Shown here: piece after piece, positions 42,297-51,250 of the stretch
Numbering within the stretch: position 1 is the first letter of the stretch
Layout of the letters: each line of letters begins with the position of its first letter
Program-made: the position numbers and the translations under genes
NCBI RefSeq assembly: GCF_040750395.1
Contig: NZ_JBFLVD010000002.1
Span: forward strand, 62,001-126,000
From: Scandinavium sp002470465
GTDB lineage: Bacteria; Pseudomonadota; Gammaproteobacteria; Enterobacterales; Enterobacteriaceae
Reading direction: 5' to 3'
DNA length: 64,000 nt
Notes under the pieces: model-generated
The model's database searches: none
What the model saw: only the letters and a program-made list of their open reading frames with translations
What the model was told of the DNA's origin: nothing

Positions 42297-45113
42297 ATGA
42301 GTGACTATAAATCAACCCTGAATTTGCCGGAAACAGGGTTCCCGATGCGTGGCGACCTCGCCAAACGCGAACCGGGAATGCTGGCCCGTTGGACTGATGA
42401 CGACCTTTACGGCGTTATCCGTGCAGCGAAAAAAGGCAAAAAGACGTTCATTCTGCATGATGGCCCTCCTTATGCGAATGGCAGCATTCATATTGGTCAC
42501 TCCGTAAACAAGATTCTGAAAGACATTATCGTTAAGTCCAAAGGCCTGACGGGCTTTGACTCGCCGTACGTGCCTGGCTGGGACTGCCACGGTCTGCCGA
42601 TCGAGCTGAAGGTTGAGCAGGAGTTTGGCAAGCCGGGCGAGAAATTCACCGCCGCAGAGTTCCGCGCAAAATGCCGTGAATATGCCGCTACCCAGGTTAA
42701 CGGGCAGCGCGAAGACTTTATCCGTCTTGGTGTGCTTGGCGACTGGTCTCGTCCTTACCTGACCATGGACTTCAACACCGAAGCCAACATCATCCGCGCG
42801 CTGGGCAAAATCATCGGTAACGGTCACCTGCACAAAGGCGCGAAGCCGGTGCACTGGTGCGTTGACTGCCGTTCTGCGCTGGCGGAAGCGGAAGTTGAGT
42901 ATTACGACAAAACCTCTCCGTCTATCGACGTGGCTTTCCACGCTGTCGATCAGGATGCGGTAAAAGCCAAATTTGGCGTGACTTCCGTTAACGGCCCGGT
43001 ATCGCTGGTTATCTGGACGACCACTCCGTGGACGCTGCCGGCTAACCGCGCTATCTCCCTGTCGCCAGAATTTGAGTATGCGCTGGTACAGGTCGAGGGT
43101 CAGGCGCTGATCCTGGCGAAAGATCTGGTGGAAAGCGTCACCAAACGCGCAGGCATCGCTGATTACAGCGTGCTGGGCACCGTTAAAGGCTCCGAGCTGG
43201 AGCTGATGCGCTTTAAGCATCCATTCCTCGATTTCGACGTTCCGGCAATCCTTGGCGATCACGTTACGCTCGACGCGGGTACAGGTGCGGTGCACACCGC
43301 CGGTGGTCACGGTCCTGACGACTACACCATCAGCCAGAAATACGGCCTGGAAATCGCTAACCCGGTTGGCCCGGACGGCGCGTATGTGGCAGGCACTTAT
43401 CCGTCTCTGGACGGCGTTAACGTCTTCAAAGCGAACGACGTCATCGTCAACATGCTGCGTGAAAGCGGCGCGCTGCTGCACGTTGAGAAGCTGGTACACA
43501 GCTATCCGTGCTGCTGGCGTCACAAAACGCCTATTATCTTCCGCGCCACGCCGCAGTGGTTTATAAGCATGGATCAGAAAGGCCTGCGTGAGCAGTCGCT
43601 GAGCGAGATCAAAGGCGTGCAGTGGATCCCGGACTGGGGCCAGGCGCGTATTGAATCCATGGTCGCAAACCGTCCTGACTGGTGTATCTCCCGTCAGCGT
43701 ACGTGGGGCGTACCAATGTCGCTGTTCGTTCACAAAGAGACTCAGGAGCTGCATCCGCGCACTCTGGAGCTGATGGAAGAAGTGGCGAAGCGCGTTGAGC
43801 AGGACGGCATTCAGGCGTGGTGGGATCTCGATCCGCGCGACATCATGGGTGACGACGCTGACACCTATGAAAAAGTGCCGGATACCCTCGACGTCTGGTT
43901 CGATTCCGGCTCGACTCACTCCTCCGTGGTTGACGTGCGACCTGAGTTCGCCGGTCACGCTGCGGATATGTATCTGGAAGGTTCCGATCAGCATCGCGGC
44001 TGGTTCATGTCCTCCCTGATGATCTCCACGGCGATGAAAGGCAAAGCGCCTTATCGTCAGGTACTGACCCACGGCTTCACCGTCGATGGTCAGGGTCGCA
44101 AAATGTCCAAGTCCATCGGCAACACCGTTAGTCCGCAGGACGTGATGAACAAGCTGGGTGCCGACATTCTGCGTCTGTGGGTCGCATCTACCGACTACAC
44201 CGGCGAAATGGCGGTCTCCGATGAGATCCTTAAGCGTGCTGCCGACAGCTATCGCCGTATCCGTAACACCGCTCGCTTCCTGCTGGCGAACCTTAACGGT
44301 TTCGATCCGGCAAAAGACATGGTGAAACCGGAAGAGATGGTCGTGTTGGATCGCTGGGCGGTGGGCTGTGCTCAGGCCGCGCAGGAAGACATCCTGAAGG
44401 CCTATGAGTCTTACGACTTCCACGAAGTGGTGCAGCGCCTGATGCGTTTCTGCTCCATCGAGATGGGCTCGTTCTACCTCGACATCATCAAGGACCGCCA
44501 GTACACCGCGAAGGCCGACAGCGTTGCCCGTCGCAGCTGCCAGACCGCGCTGTATCACATTGCGGAAGCGCTGGTTCGCTGGATGGCACCGATCATGTCC
44601 TTCACTGCGGACGAAATCTGGGGCTACCTGCCAGGCGACCGTGAGAAGTATGTCTTCACCGGCGAGTGGTACACCGGCCTGTTTGGCCTGGGTGAAACCG
44701 AAGCGATGAACGATGCCTTCTGGGACGAGCTGCTGAAGGTGCGCGGCGAAGTGAACAAAGTCATCGAGCAGGCGCGTGCGGATAAGAAAGTTGGCGGCTC
44801 ACTGGAGGCGGCAGTTACCCTGTACGCTGAACCTGAGTTGGCGGCCAAGCTGACCGCGCTGGGCGATGAATTGCGATTTGTCCTGTTGACCTCCGGGGCC
44901 TCGGTTGCGGATTATGCTGCGGCAACCGCCGACGCGCAGCCAAGCGAACTGCTGAAAGGCCTGAAGGTGGCGTTGCAGAAAGCCGAAGGTGAGAAATGCC
45001 CGCGCTGCTGGCATTACACCTCCGATGTCGGTCAGGTGGCGGAACACGCAGAAATCTGCGGCCGCTGTGTCAGCAACGTCGCCGGTGACGGTGAAAAACG
45101 TAAGTTTGCCTGA
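42297..45113 (+). CDS. ileS: IleS, isoleucyl-tRNA synthetase
   Basis: IleS charges tRNA-Ile and edits valine. The 938-residue class I enzyme has the HIGH motif in DGPPYANGSIHIGH (about 57-70) and the editing (CP1) domain with the TTPWTLPANRA motif near 245. The KMSKS motif in RKMSKSIGNTVSP (about 601-613) and C-terminal zinc pairs CPRCWHY and CGRCVSNV follow. Its length equals E. coli IleS. No extra residues suggest the mupirocin-insensitive type. The stop overlaps the lspA start (TGATG). Confidence 0.99.
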   Translation: MSDYKSTLNLPETGFPMRGDLAKREPGMLARWTDDDLYGVIRAAKKGKKTFILHDGPPYANGSIHIGHSVNKILKDIIVKSKGLTGFDSPYVPGWDCHGLPIELKVEQEFGKPGEKFTAAEFRAKCREYAATQVNGQREDFIRLGVLGDWSRPYLTMDFNTEANIIRALGKIIGNGHLHKGAKPVHWCVDCRSALAEAEVEYYDKTSPSIDVAFHAVDQDAVKAKFGVTSVNGPVSLVIWTTTPWTLPANRAISLSPEFEYALVQVEGQALILAKDLVESVTKRAGIADYSVLGTVKGSELELMRFKHPFLDFDVPAILGDHVTLDAGTGAVHTAGGHGPDDYTISQKYGLEIANPVGPDGAYVAGTYPSLDGVNVFKANDVIVNMLRESGALLHVEKLVHSYPCCWRHKTPIIFRATPQWFISMDQKGLREQSLSEIKGVQWIPDWGQARIESMVANRPDWCISRQRTWGVPMSLFVHKETQELHPRTLELMEEVAKRVEQDGIQAWWDLDPRDIMGDDADTYEKVPDTLDVWFDSGSTHSSVVDVRPEFAGHAADMYLEGSDQHRGWFMSSLMISTAMKGKAPYRQVLTHGFTVDGQGRKMSKSIGNTVSPQDVMNKLGADILRLWVASTDYTGEMAVSDEILKRAADSYRRIRNTARFLLANLNGFDPAKDMVKPEEMVVLDRWAVGCAQAAQEDILKAYESYDFHEVVQRLMRFCSIEMGSFYLDIIKDRQYTAKADSVARRSCQTALYHIAEALVRWMAPIMSFTADEIWGYLPGDREKYVFTGEWYTGLFGLGETEAMNDAFWDELLKVRGEVNKVIEQARADKKVGGSLEAAVTLYAEPELAAKLTALGDELRFVLLTSGASVADYAAATADAQPSELLKGLKVALQKAEGEKCPRCWHYTSDVGQVAEHAEICGRCVSNVAGDGEKRKFA

Positions 45114-45610
45114 TGAGCCAATCAATCTGTAAAAGCGGTCTGCGCTGGCTGTGGCTGGTGGTGGTCGTGCTGATTATCGATCTGGGCAGCAAGTATCTGA
45201 TCCTCCAGCATTTCGCGCTGGGGGATACGGTGTCGCTGTTCCCGTCGCTGAATCTGCACTATGCGCGTAACTATGGCGCGGCGTTTAGCTTCCTCGCCGA
45301 CAGCGGCGGCTGGCAGCGCTGGTTCTTTGCCGGAATAGCCATCGGCATCTGCGTGATTCTGGCGGTGCTGATGTACCGCTCGAAAGCCTCGCAGAAGCTG
45401 AACAACATTGCGTATGCGCTGATCATTGGCGGCGCGCTGGGTAACCTGTTTGACCGCCTGTGGCACGGCTTCGTGGTCGATATGATCGACTTCTACGTCG
45501 GCGACTGGCACTTTGCCACCTTCAACCTTGCGGATTCCGCCATCTGTATCGGTGCCGCGTTGATCGTGCTGGAAGGCTTCCTGCCTTCTAAAGAGAAAAA
45601 AGTCGCATAA
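45113..45610 (+). CDS. lspA: LspA, prolipoprotein signal peptidase II
   Basis: LspA cleaves signal peptides of diacylglyceryl-modified prolipoproteins in the inner membrane. The 165-residue protein has four membrane helices and the two catalytic Asp in VVDMIDFY (about residue 122-125) and FNLADSAICIG (about 141). It overlaps ileS by one base, so expression is coupled. A REP pair follows. Confidence 0.98.
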   Translation: MSQSICKSGLRWLWLVVVVLIIDLGSKYLILQHFALGDTVSLFPSLNLHYARNYGAAFSFLADSGGWQRWFFAGIAIGICVILAVLMYRSKASQKLNNIAYALIIGGALGNLFDRLWHGFVVDMIDFYVGDWHFATFNLADSAICIGAALIVLEGFLPSKEKKVA

Positions 45611-45615
45611 GCATG

Positions 45616-45695
45616 GCCGGATGGCGCTGGCGCTTATCCGGCCTACAAATGTACTGCGCTCCTTGTAGGCCCGGTAAGCGTTAGCGCCGCCGGGC
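45616..45695. repeat. REP/BIME element between lspA and fkpB
   Basis: Two REP-type palindromes in opposite orientation: GCCGGATGGCGCTGGCG... (45616-45647) and TGTAGGCCCGG...GCCGGGC (45664-45695). The shared ends GCCTACA/TGTAGGC are typical of enterobacterial BIMEs. They lie inside an operon, so they may protect upstream mRNA or modulate fkpB-ispH expression. Confidence 0.9.
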
Positions 45696-45724
45696 AAACA
45701 GCCTAAACTTTAGAGCAAACCTGC

Positions 45725-46174
45725 ATGTCTAAATCTGTACAGAGCAACAGCGCGGTGCTGGTGCACTTCACGCTAAAACTCGACGATGGCTCCACCGCTG
45801 AATCCACCCGCAACAACGGCAAGCCAGCGCTGTTCCGTCTTGGCGATGCGTCACTGTCCGAAGGGCTTGAGCAGCATCTGCTGGGCCTGAAAGAGGGCGA
45901 CAAAACCACTTTCTCGCTGGAGCCTGACGCGGCTTTCGGCGTGCCGAGTCCGGACCTGATTCAGTATTTTTCACGCCGTGAGTTTATGGATGCGGGCGAG
46001 CCGGAAATCGGCGCAATCATGCTCTTTACCGCAATGGATGGCAGCGAAATGCCGGGGGTTATTCGCGAAATTAACGGCGATTCTATCACCGTCGATTTCA
46101 ACCACCCGCTGGCGGGGCGTACCGTTCATTTTGATATTGAAGTGCTGGAGATAGACCCGGCACTGGAGGCATAA
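45725..46174 (+). CDS. fkpB: FkpB/SlpA, FKBP-type peptidyl-prolyl isomerase
   Basis: FkpB is a small cytoplasmic FKBP-type proline isomerase with chaperone activity. The 149-residue product is of the SlyD-like short type. It has LVHFTLKLDDGSTAEST at the start, FRLGDASLSEGLEQHLLGL for the active-site strand region, and an inserted flap domain (about 70-130). The C-terminal NHPLAGRTVHFDIEVLEI closes it. Unlike SlyD it lacks a His-rich tail. It is followed one base later by ispH. Confidence 0.97.
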   Translation: MSKSVQSNSAVLVHFTLKLDDGSTAESTRNNGKPALFRLGDASLSEGLEQHLLGLKEGDKTTFSLEPDAAFGVPSPDLIQYFSRREFMDAGEPEIGAIMLFTAMDGSEMPGVIREINGDSITVDFNHPLAGRTVHFDIEVLEIDPALEA

Positions 46175-46175
46175 G

Positions 46176-47126
46176 ATGCAGATCCTGTTGGCCAACCCGC
46201 GCGGCTTCTGCGCTGGCGTAGACCGCGCTATCAGCATTGTTGAAAACGCGCTGGAGATCTTTGGCGCGCCGATTTACGTTCGTCACGAAGTGGTGCACAA
46301 CCGCTACGTGGTAGACAGCCTGCGCCAGCGCGGTGCGATTTTCATTGAGCAAATCAGCGAAGTGCCGGACGGCACCATCCTGATTTTTTCCGCGCACGGC
46401 GTTTCTCAGGCGGTTCGTAACGAAGCCAAAAACCGCGACCTGACGGTGTTTGACGCCACCTGTCCGCTGGTCACGAAAGTGCATATGGAAGTGGCGCGCG
46501 CCAGCCGTCGCGGCGAAGAATCGATTCTGATTGGCCACGCCGGGCACCCTGAAGTGGAAGGCACCATGGGGCAGTACAGCAATCCGGCGGGCGGTATGTA
46601 TCTGGTCGAGTCGCCTGAAGATGTCTGGAAGCTGAGCGTGAAAAACGAAGCTCGCCTGTCGTTTATGACCCAGACCACACTTTCCGTCGATGATACCTCA
46701 GACGTGATTGACGCGCTGCGCAGCCGTTTTCCGAAAATTGTCGGGCCGCGTAAAGACGATATTTGTTACGCCACCACCAACCGTCAGGAAGCCGTGCGTG
46801 ATTTAGCCCAGCGTGCAGACGTTGTGCTGGTCGTTGGCTCGAAAAACTCCTCCAACTCCAACCGCCTGGCGGAGCTGGCCCAGCGTATGGGTAAATCCGC
46901 GTTCCTGATTGATGATTCCACCGATATCCAGGAAGAGTGGGTGAAAACCGCGAGCTGTGTCGGCGTCACCGCCGGAGCTTCCGCGCCGGATATTCTGGTG
47001 CAGAACGTCATTGCCCGCCTGCAGGAGCTTGGCGGCGGTGAAGCGGTGCCGCTGGAAGGCCGCGAAGAGAACATCGTTTTCGAAGTGCCGAAAGAGCTGC
47101 GTCTCGACATTCGCGAAGTGGAATAA
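46176..47126 (+). CDS. ispH: IspH, 4-hydroxy-3-methylbut-2-enyl diphosphate reductase
   Basis: IspH carries out the last step of the MEP isoprenoid pathway using a [4Fe-4S] cluster. The 316-residue protein shows the three cluster Cys in NPRGFCAGVDRA (Cys12), ATCPLVTKVH (about 96) and DDICYATTNRQ (about 197). It also shows GHAGHPEVEGTMGQ with the catalytic Glu (about 126) and SKNSSNSNRL for diphosphate binding. Length equals the E. coli enzyme. It is the last gene of the cluster before rihC. Confidence 0.99.
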   Translation: MQILLANPRGFCAGVDRAISIVENALEIFGAPIYVRHEVVHNRYVVDSLRQRGAIFIEQISEVPDGTILIFSAHGVSQAVRNEAKNRDLTVFDATCPLVTKVHMEVARASRRGEESILIGHAGHPEVEGTMGQYSNPAGGMYLVESPEDVWKLSVKNEARLSFMTQTTLSVDDTSDVIDALRSRFPKIVGPRKDDICYATTNRQEAVRDLAQRADVVLVVGSKNSSNSNRLAELAQRMGKSAFLIDDSTDIQEEWVKTASCVGVTAGASAPDILVQNVIARLQELGGGEAVPLEGREENIVFEVPKELRLDIREVE

Positions 47127-47147
47127 GTTTTTTCCCCCGACGATATG

Positions 47148-47181
47148 AAAAAATGCCAGGCTAAACACTTGGCTTTTTTTA
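47148..47181 (+). terminator. Terminator after ispH
   Basis: A-run and GCCAGG, then an eight-base loop, TTGGC and seven T. The stem is short but the T-run is strong. The rihC ribosome site begins directly after it. Confidence 0.7.
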
Positions 47182-47191
47182 TGGAGGAATG

Positions 47192-48106
47192 ATGCCCTTA
47201 TCTTTCATTCTCGACACCGATCCTGGCATTGATGATGCAGCTGCCATCGCGGCGGCGCTGTTTGCCCCTGAGCTCAACCTTCAGCTGCTTACCACCGTAG
47301 CCGGTAATGTCTCCGTGGAGAAAACCACCCGCAACGCGCTGCAGCTGCTGCATTTCTGGCAGGCCGACGTGTCGGTGGCGCAAGGCGCCGCCACGCCTCT
47401 GCTGCGTCCGCTACGCGATGCTGCCTACGTTCACGGCGAATCCGGCATGGAAGGGTATGATTTTGTCGAACACCAGCGCCAGCCGCTGGCGAAGCCGGCC
47501 TTTATCGCTATTCGTGATGCATTAATGAGCGCCCCGGAGCCGATGACGCTCGTGGCGATTGGCCCGTTGACGAATATAGCGCTCTTGTTGACCCACTATC
47601 CGGAATGCACATTCAACATCCGCCGCCTGGTGATCATGGGCGGATCGGCGGGTCGCGGTAACTTCACGCCAAATGCCGAATTTAATATCGCGATTGATCC
47701 GGAGGCCGCGGAACGTGTATTCCGTAGCGGGATTGAGATCGTAATGTGCGGTCTCGACGTCACCAATCAAGCGATGCTGACACCGGAATATCTCGCACAG
47801 CTGCCAGGCCTGAACAAAACCGGAAAAATGCTGCACTCGCTGTTCAGCCACTATCGCAGCGGCAGCATGACCAGTGGTCTGCGGATGCACGACCTGTGTG
47901 CTATCGCCTGGCTGGTGCGTCCGGAGCTGTTCACGTTGAAACCTTGCTTTGTGGCGGTAGAAACGCAGGGAACCTGGACCGCTGGCACCACGGTTGTGGA
48001 TATCGAAAACCGCTATGAGCGTCCGGCAAATGCGCAGGTTGCGCTGGATCTGGACGTCGACGGTTTCCGGCGCTGGGTCGCGGAGGTCATTGCCCTCGCT
48101 CCCTGA
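47192..48106 (+). CDS. rihC: RihC, broad-specificity ribonucleoside hydrolase
   Basis: RihC splits purine and pyrimidine ribonucleosides into base and ribose. The 304-residue protein has the Ca2+-binding nucleoside hydrolase motif ILDTDPGIDDAAA at the N-terminus, VAIGPLTNIALLL, the MGGSAGRGNFTPNAEFN loop and the catalytic His in SGLRMHDLCAIAWL (about 233). Of two consecutive ATGs, the second (47192) is better spaced from GGAGG and gives the E. coli length. A GCCCTGC/GCGGGGC hairpin follows the stop. Confidence 0.95.
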   Translation: MPLSFILDTDPGIDDAAAIAAALFAPELNLQLLTTVAGNVSVEKTTRNALQLLHFWQADVSVAQGAATPLLRPLRDAAYVHGESGMEGYDFVEHQRQPLAKPAFIAIRDALMSAPEPMTLVAIGPLTNIALLLTHYPECTFNIRRLVIMGGSAGRGNFTPNAEFNIAIDPEAAERVFRSGIEIVMCGLDVTNQAMLTPEYLAQLPGLNKTGKMLHSLFSHYRSGSMTSGLRMHDLCAIAWLVRPELFTLKPCFVAVETQGTWTAGTTVVDIENRYERPANAQVALDLDVDGFRRWVAEVIALAP

Positions 48107-48150
48107 AAATGAAATGTGACAAGCCCTGCAAACGCGGGGCAAATCATACG

Positions 48151-48167
48151 GGTTTAATCGATTAACC
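48151..48167 (+). promoter_or_regulatory. LacI-type operator upstream of the cupin isomerase genes
   Basis: GGTTTAATCGATTAACC contains the perfect 12-bp palindrome TTAATCGATTAA and lies 43 bases before the first isomerase gene. The same palindrome occurs at the regulator/PTS promoter region 5.8 kb away. The central CG is typical of LacI-family operators. Confidence 0.8.
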
Positions 48168-48209
48168 TGCTAAACTTGTCGTGTTGTTCTCCTCGGGCCG
48201 GAGATAGAC

Positions 48210-48773
48210 ATGAAACCAATTCACAACCCACCACGTCACGTGGACTGGGCAACCGGTGCGCTGCATGGCGAACCGCTGATTCGTAAAACGACACATCTTG
48301 GCGATCTGGCTGGCGTCTTTGCTGACGATGAAGCCTGGCGTCAGAGCGACCCGCTTCTACCCGTTTACACCGTAGAAATGTTTGATTCTCCGTCCGGAGC
48401 GGGCGAGCTGTATACCGGCGTCACGCATCTGAACCCCGGGCGCGTGGGCGATGAACTTTTTATGACCCGCGGGCATTTCCACGCGCGCCGCGAGCAGGGC
48501 GAAGTCTACTTTGGTCTGTGCGGCGAAGGTTTTCTGCTGCTACAGGACGAACAGGGCAAGACGCGCCTCGAAAAGGTGACGGCGGGATCCGTGCATATCA
48601 TCGCAGGCTTTACTGCGCATCGTTTGGTTAATTCAGGTAGCGAAATCCTCTCGGCGCTGGCCGTCTGGCCAACGACCGCCGGGCATGATTACGCATCCCT
48701 GGCGGGAGGATTTGCCAGAAGTATCACCACGGCTAACCTGCAGCGGATGGCGAAAGAGGTGCAGAATGGCTGA
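48210..48773 (+). CDS. Cupin-type phosphoglucose isomerase (cPGI-like)
   Basis: The 187-residue protein closely follows the cupin phosphoglucose isomerases known from Thermococcales and some bacteria. It shows HLNPGRVGDELFMTRGHFH with metal ligands His89 and His91, EVYFGLCGEGFLLL (Glu98) and AGFTAHRLVN (His137). The WPTTAGHDY ending resembles the family's AIYPADAGHDY. Such enzymes interconvert glucose-6-P and fructose-6-P or mannose-6-P with an Fe/Mn centre. It heads a two-gene operon behind a LacI-type operator. The true substrate is probably the phosphosugar delivered by the neighbouring PTS, and this is inference. It overlaps the next gene by eight bases. Confidence 0.85.
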   Translation: MKPIHNPPRHVDWATGALHGEPLIRKTTHLGDLAGVFADDEAWRQSDPLLPVYTVEMFDSPSGAGELYTGVTHLNPGRVGDELFMTRGHFHARREQGEVYFGLCGEGFLLLQDEQGKTRLEKVTAGSVHIIAGFTAHRLVNSGSEILSALAVWPTTAGHDYASLAGGFARSITTANLQRMAKEVQNG

Positions 48774-49548
48774 GACCGTTTTGCCCTACGGGCTGGCGAT
48801 GGTCGCCCATCGCGATCCATTAGGCTTCACCTACGGCGAAGACGTAACGGGTCCCATGCCTGAAATTCGCCACCTCGATCAAATTCGCGCTTCCCTTCGC
48901 GATCCAGAATGTGGCGGGCCGGAAGATGTTTACGCCATAGCCATGGACGTGGCCCGGCTGCAGGACAGAGATGAGCTTAAAAAAAGGATGTTGCTGTTTG
49001 GGGTCGTGACCTACGCGGCGGGCAAATTAGGGGATGAGCCGATCCGTAGCCAGGGGCATGTTCATCGCATCAGCGAGCATAGCGGCTGGTCGCCGCCGGA
49101 GCTGTATGAGATCTGGCAGGGCAAGGCGATTATCTACATGCAGGAATGCGTGGCAGACGATCCCGGTCGCTGCTTTGCGGTGATTGCCGGACCTGGTGAA
49201 AAGGTGCTGGTACCGCCTGGCTGGGGGCACGCCACGATCTCTGCCGATCCGTCGCAGCCACTGACGTTTGGGGCGTGGTGCGACAGGGAATACGGTTTTG
49301 AATATGAGGCTGTGCGCGCGCACAAAGGATTGGCATGGTATCCGCTGTTACAGGATAACCAGGTTATCTGGCAGCATAATACGCACTATATGCCGGGGCG
49401 TTTGCAGGCGATAACGCCTCGTCAGTACCATGAGTTTGGTATCACTGAAGCGCCAATTTATCAGCAGTTTATTGACGATCCGGCGCGTTTCCAGTTTATC
49501 TCTCGTCCGGACAAAACCGCTGCGCTGTGGCACAACTTCCATCCATGA
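48766..49548 (+). CDS. Second, diverged cupin isomerase-like protein (GPI family)
   Basis: The 260-residue protein is another cupin related to glucose-6-phosphate isomerases. Likely metal ligands are His98 and His100 in RSQGHVHR, Glu112 or Glu115 in PPELYEIWQGKA and His155 in VPPGWGHATI. The barrel is extended at both ends compared with its upstream partner. ATG 48766 overlaps the first gene's end; an in-frame ATG at 48685 lies deep inside that gene and is unlikely. Two different isomerase cupins in one operon suggest successive isomerisation or epimerisation of an unusual phosphosugar, or a heteromeric enzyme. Its convergent neighbour is the PTS operon, with a REP pair between. Confidence 0.75.
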   Translation: MAETVLPYGLAMVAHRDPLGFTYGEDVTGPMPEIRHLDQIRASLRDPECGGPEDVYAIAMDVARLQDRDELKKRMLLFGVVTYAAGKLGDEPIRSQGHVHRISEHSGWSPPELYEIWQGKAIIYMQECVADDPGRCFAVIAGPGEKVLVPPGWGHATISADPSQPLTFGAWCDREYGFEYEAVRAHKGLAWYPLLQDNQVIWQHNTHYMPGRLQAITPRQYHEFGITEAPIYQQFIDDPARFQFISRPDKTAALWHNFHP

Positions 49549-49553
49549 TTATT

Positions 49554-49621
49554 GCCGGGTGGCGCTACGCTTACCCGGCCTACGGAATATTGCAGGCCCG
49601 GCAAATGCAACGCTGCCGGGC
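49554..49621. repeat. REP/BIME element between convergent isomerase and PTS operons
   Basis: Two REP-like palindromes: GCCGGGTGGCGCTACGC... ending in CCCGGCCTAC (49554-49583) and TGCAGGCCCGG...GCCGGGC (49591-49621). They fill almost the whole gap between two convergent operons and may end both transcripts. Confidence 0.88.
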
Positions 49622-49627
49622 AATACC

Positions 49628-50443
49628 TCAGGCAAACACGCCTGTAGCCACACCTATCGCCGCCAGTACCAGCAGCAGGAGCATCGCTTTTACCGGCGAT
49701 ACACCACGCTTCGCCATCAGATACCAGGTACCCAGCACGACAACCAGCGGTAACAGCTGCGGGAAAATGCCGTCGAGCATCTGCTGCACATGGATATTGA
49801 CGCCGTCTTTGGTGATGAACTCAAGTCCCGTTCCGAGCTTAACGTAGCTTGCCGCCACACCGCCCATCACGAACACGCCGAGCAGAGACAGTGCCTCGCG
49901 CAGGCGGGCAGACTTACTGCTGACCAGCATTTCCACCGAGCCCGAGCCCATCTGGTAGCCTTTTAAAAACAGGAACCACGAGCCGGGTAAGATAATGGCC
50001 AGCCACGCTACGGTGTAAAACAGAGGGCCAAGAATATTGCCCCCGGCTGCCAGCGCCATGCCAATGCTCAGCAGAATGGGGATCAGCATTCCGGGGATCA
50101 TCGAGTCGCCGATCCCCGCGATCGGCCCCATCAGCCCCACCTTAAGGGTGTTGATCATCTCTCCGTCGATGGGCTCACCGTTGGCTTTTTTCTCCTCGAG
50201 CCCCAGCGCCATGCCGTTCACGATCGCGCCGATTTGCGGTTCGGTGTTGTAGAAAGAGGCGTGACGGCGCAGCATTTCAGTGCGCTGCGTGGCGTCCGGA
50301 TAGAGCTTACGTGCTACCGGCAGCATGCTCAGGCAGAAGCCAAAAGATTCCAGACGCTCGAAGCTCATTGACGACAGGTTGTGCATCATCCACGCCCGCC
50401 AGCAGCGGCGCAGATCGGCCCGGTTCAGCTTACGTTCTTCCAT
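49628..50443 (-). CDS. Mannose-family PTS component IID
   Basis: The 271-residue product is the IID membrane subunit of a mannose-type PTS. It has the family N-terminal part LNRADLRRCWRAWM and SFERLESFGFC, the conserved GLMGPIAGIGDSMI segment near residue 110 and IPILLSIGMALAAGGN. C-terminal membrane helices follow. Its start overlaps the IIC stop (ATGA). It is the last gene of the operon. Confidence 0.93.
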   Translation of the reverse strand: MEERKLNRADLRRCWRAWMMHNLSSMSFERLESFGFCLSMLPVARKLYPDATQRTEMLRRHASFYNTEPQIGAIVNGMALGLEEKKANGEPIDGEMINTLKVGLMGPIAGIGDSMIPGMLIPILLSIGMALAAGGNILGPLFYTVAWLAIILPGSWFLFLKGYQMGSGSVEMLVSSKSARLREALSLLGVFVMGGVAASYVKLGTGLEFITKDGVNIHVQQMLDGIFPQLLPLVVVLGTWYLMAKRGVSPVKAMLLLLVLAAIGVATGVFA

Positions 50444-51243
50444 CAGAATTCATCCTCATCGTCCGCAGCCGCTCTGGTCGCCGCGGGCTGCGGCGCTTCC
50501 GGCTTGTAGTTGTAATGGATAAGCGCCAACAGCGCACCAACGATCACCAGCGCCACCATGTTCAGCTTCAGGAAAACAATGCAAATGAAGCCAACGAGGA
50601 AGTAGATCAGCATGGTGTAGTTTTTAATGATTTGCTTCAGCAGGATAGCGATGCCGACGGCGGGCAGAATGCCGCCGAGCACGCCCATTGTCGAAATCAC
50701 GACTTTCGGCAGGCTGTCCATAAAGCCGCTGATGTACTGGGCACCGAAGTAGACCGCAATAAACGTGGGGACAAAGCGCAGAAGAAAGTTGGTCGCCTGT
50801 GGGAAGATGGCGCTGTTGAGGTAAAGCCCTCGCTCGTCGCCACGCTCCAGCGCGTTATCGGCCCGGTGGTTCCAGAACGAGTTCAGCACCATCATGGTGT
50901 TAAACAAAATGGTTCCGGCAATGCCGATGGTGGCCGCCAGCGCGACCGCGACTTCCGGCCCTTTACCTGACAGGATCCCCAGTGCAATCGCCGGGTATGC
51001 AACAAAGTTGAGGTCGGCGGGCATCGAACCGCCCGGCGTGACCATGGCGATATAGACCGCCTGTACCGCAACGCCAATCATGATCCCGGTTTTGAGATCG
51101 CCAAGGATCAGGCCCACCAGCATGCCCGACACCAGCGGACGGGTGATCAGGTACCAGCCGCCGGTCAGGCCGAACAGCCAGGGGCTGCTCAGCGCTCCGA
51201 GGTAGCACAGCAGGCCAATCAGTGTGGCTTCAAATATCATCAT
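50443..51243 (-). CDS. Mannose-family PTS component IIC
   Basis: The 266-residue IIC subunit forms the sugar channel with IID. It shows the family's GGWYLITRPLVSGMLVGLILGD (in parts), the MVTPGGSMPADLNFVAYPAIALG signature (in parts, near residue 68) and several membrane helices. The tail (about 245-266) is acidic, ending in DDEDEF. Two adjacent ATGs exist; the second (51240) is better spaced from AAGGAG. Confidence 0.93.
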   Translation of the reverse strand: MMIFEATLIGLLCYLGALSSPWLFGLTGGWYLITRPLVSGMLVGLILGDLKTGIMIGVAVQAVYIAMVTPGGSMPADLNFVAYPAIALGILSGKGPEVAVALAATIGIAGTILFNTMMVLNSFWNHRADNALERGDERGLYLNSAIFPQATNFLLRFVPTFIAVYFGAQYISGFMDSLPKVVISTMGVLGGILPAVGIAILLKQIIKNYTMLIYFLVGFICIVFLKLNMVALVIVGALLALIHYNYKPEAPQPAATRAAADDEDEF

Positions 51244-51250
51244 CGGCTCC

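Noticed and set aside
42312..44558. A 748-codon open frame opposite ileS
   Set aside because: A shadow of the biased ileS codons. There is no ribosome site or family resemblance.
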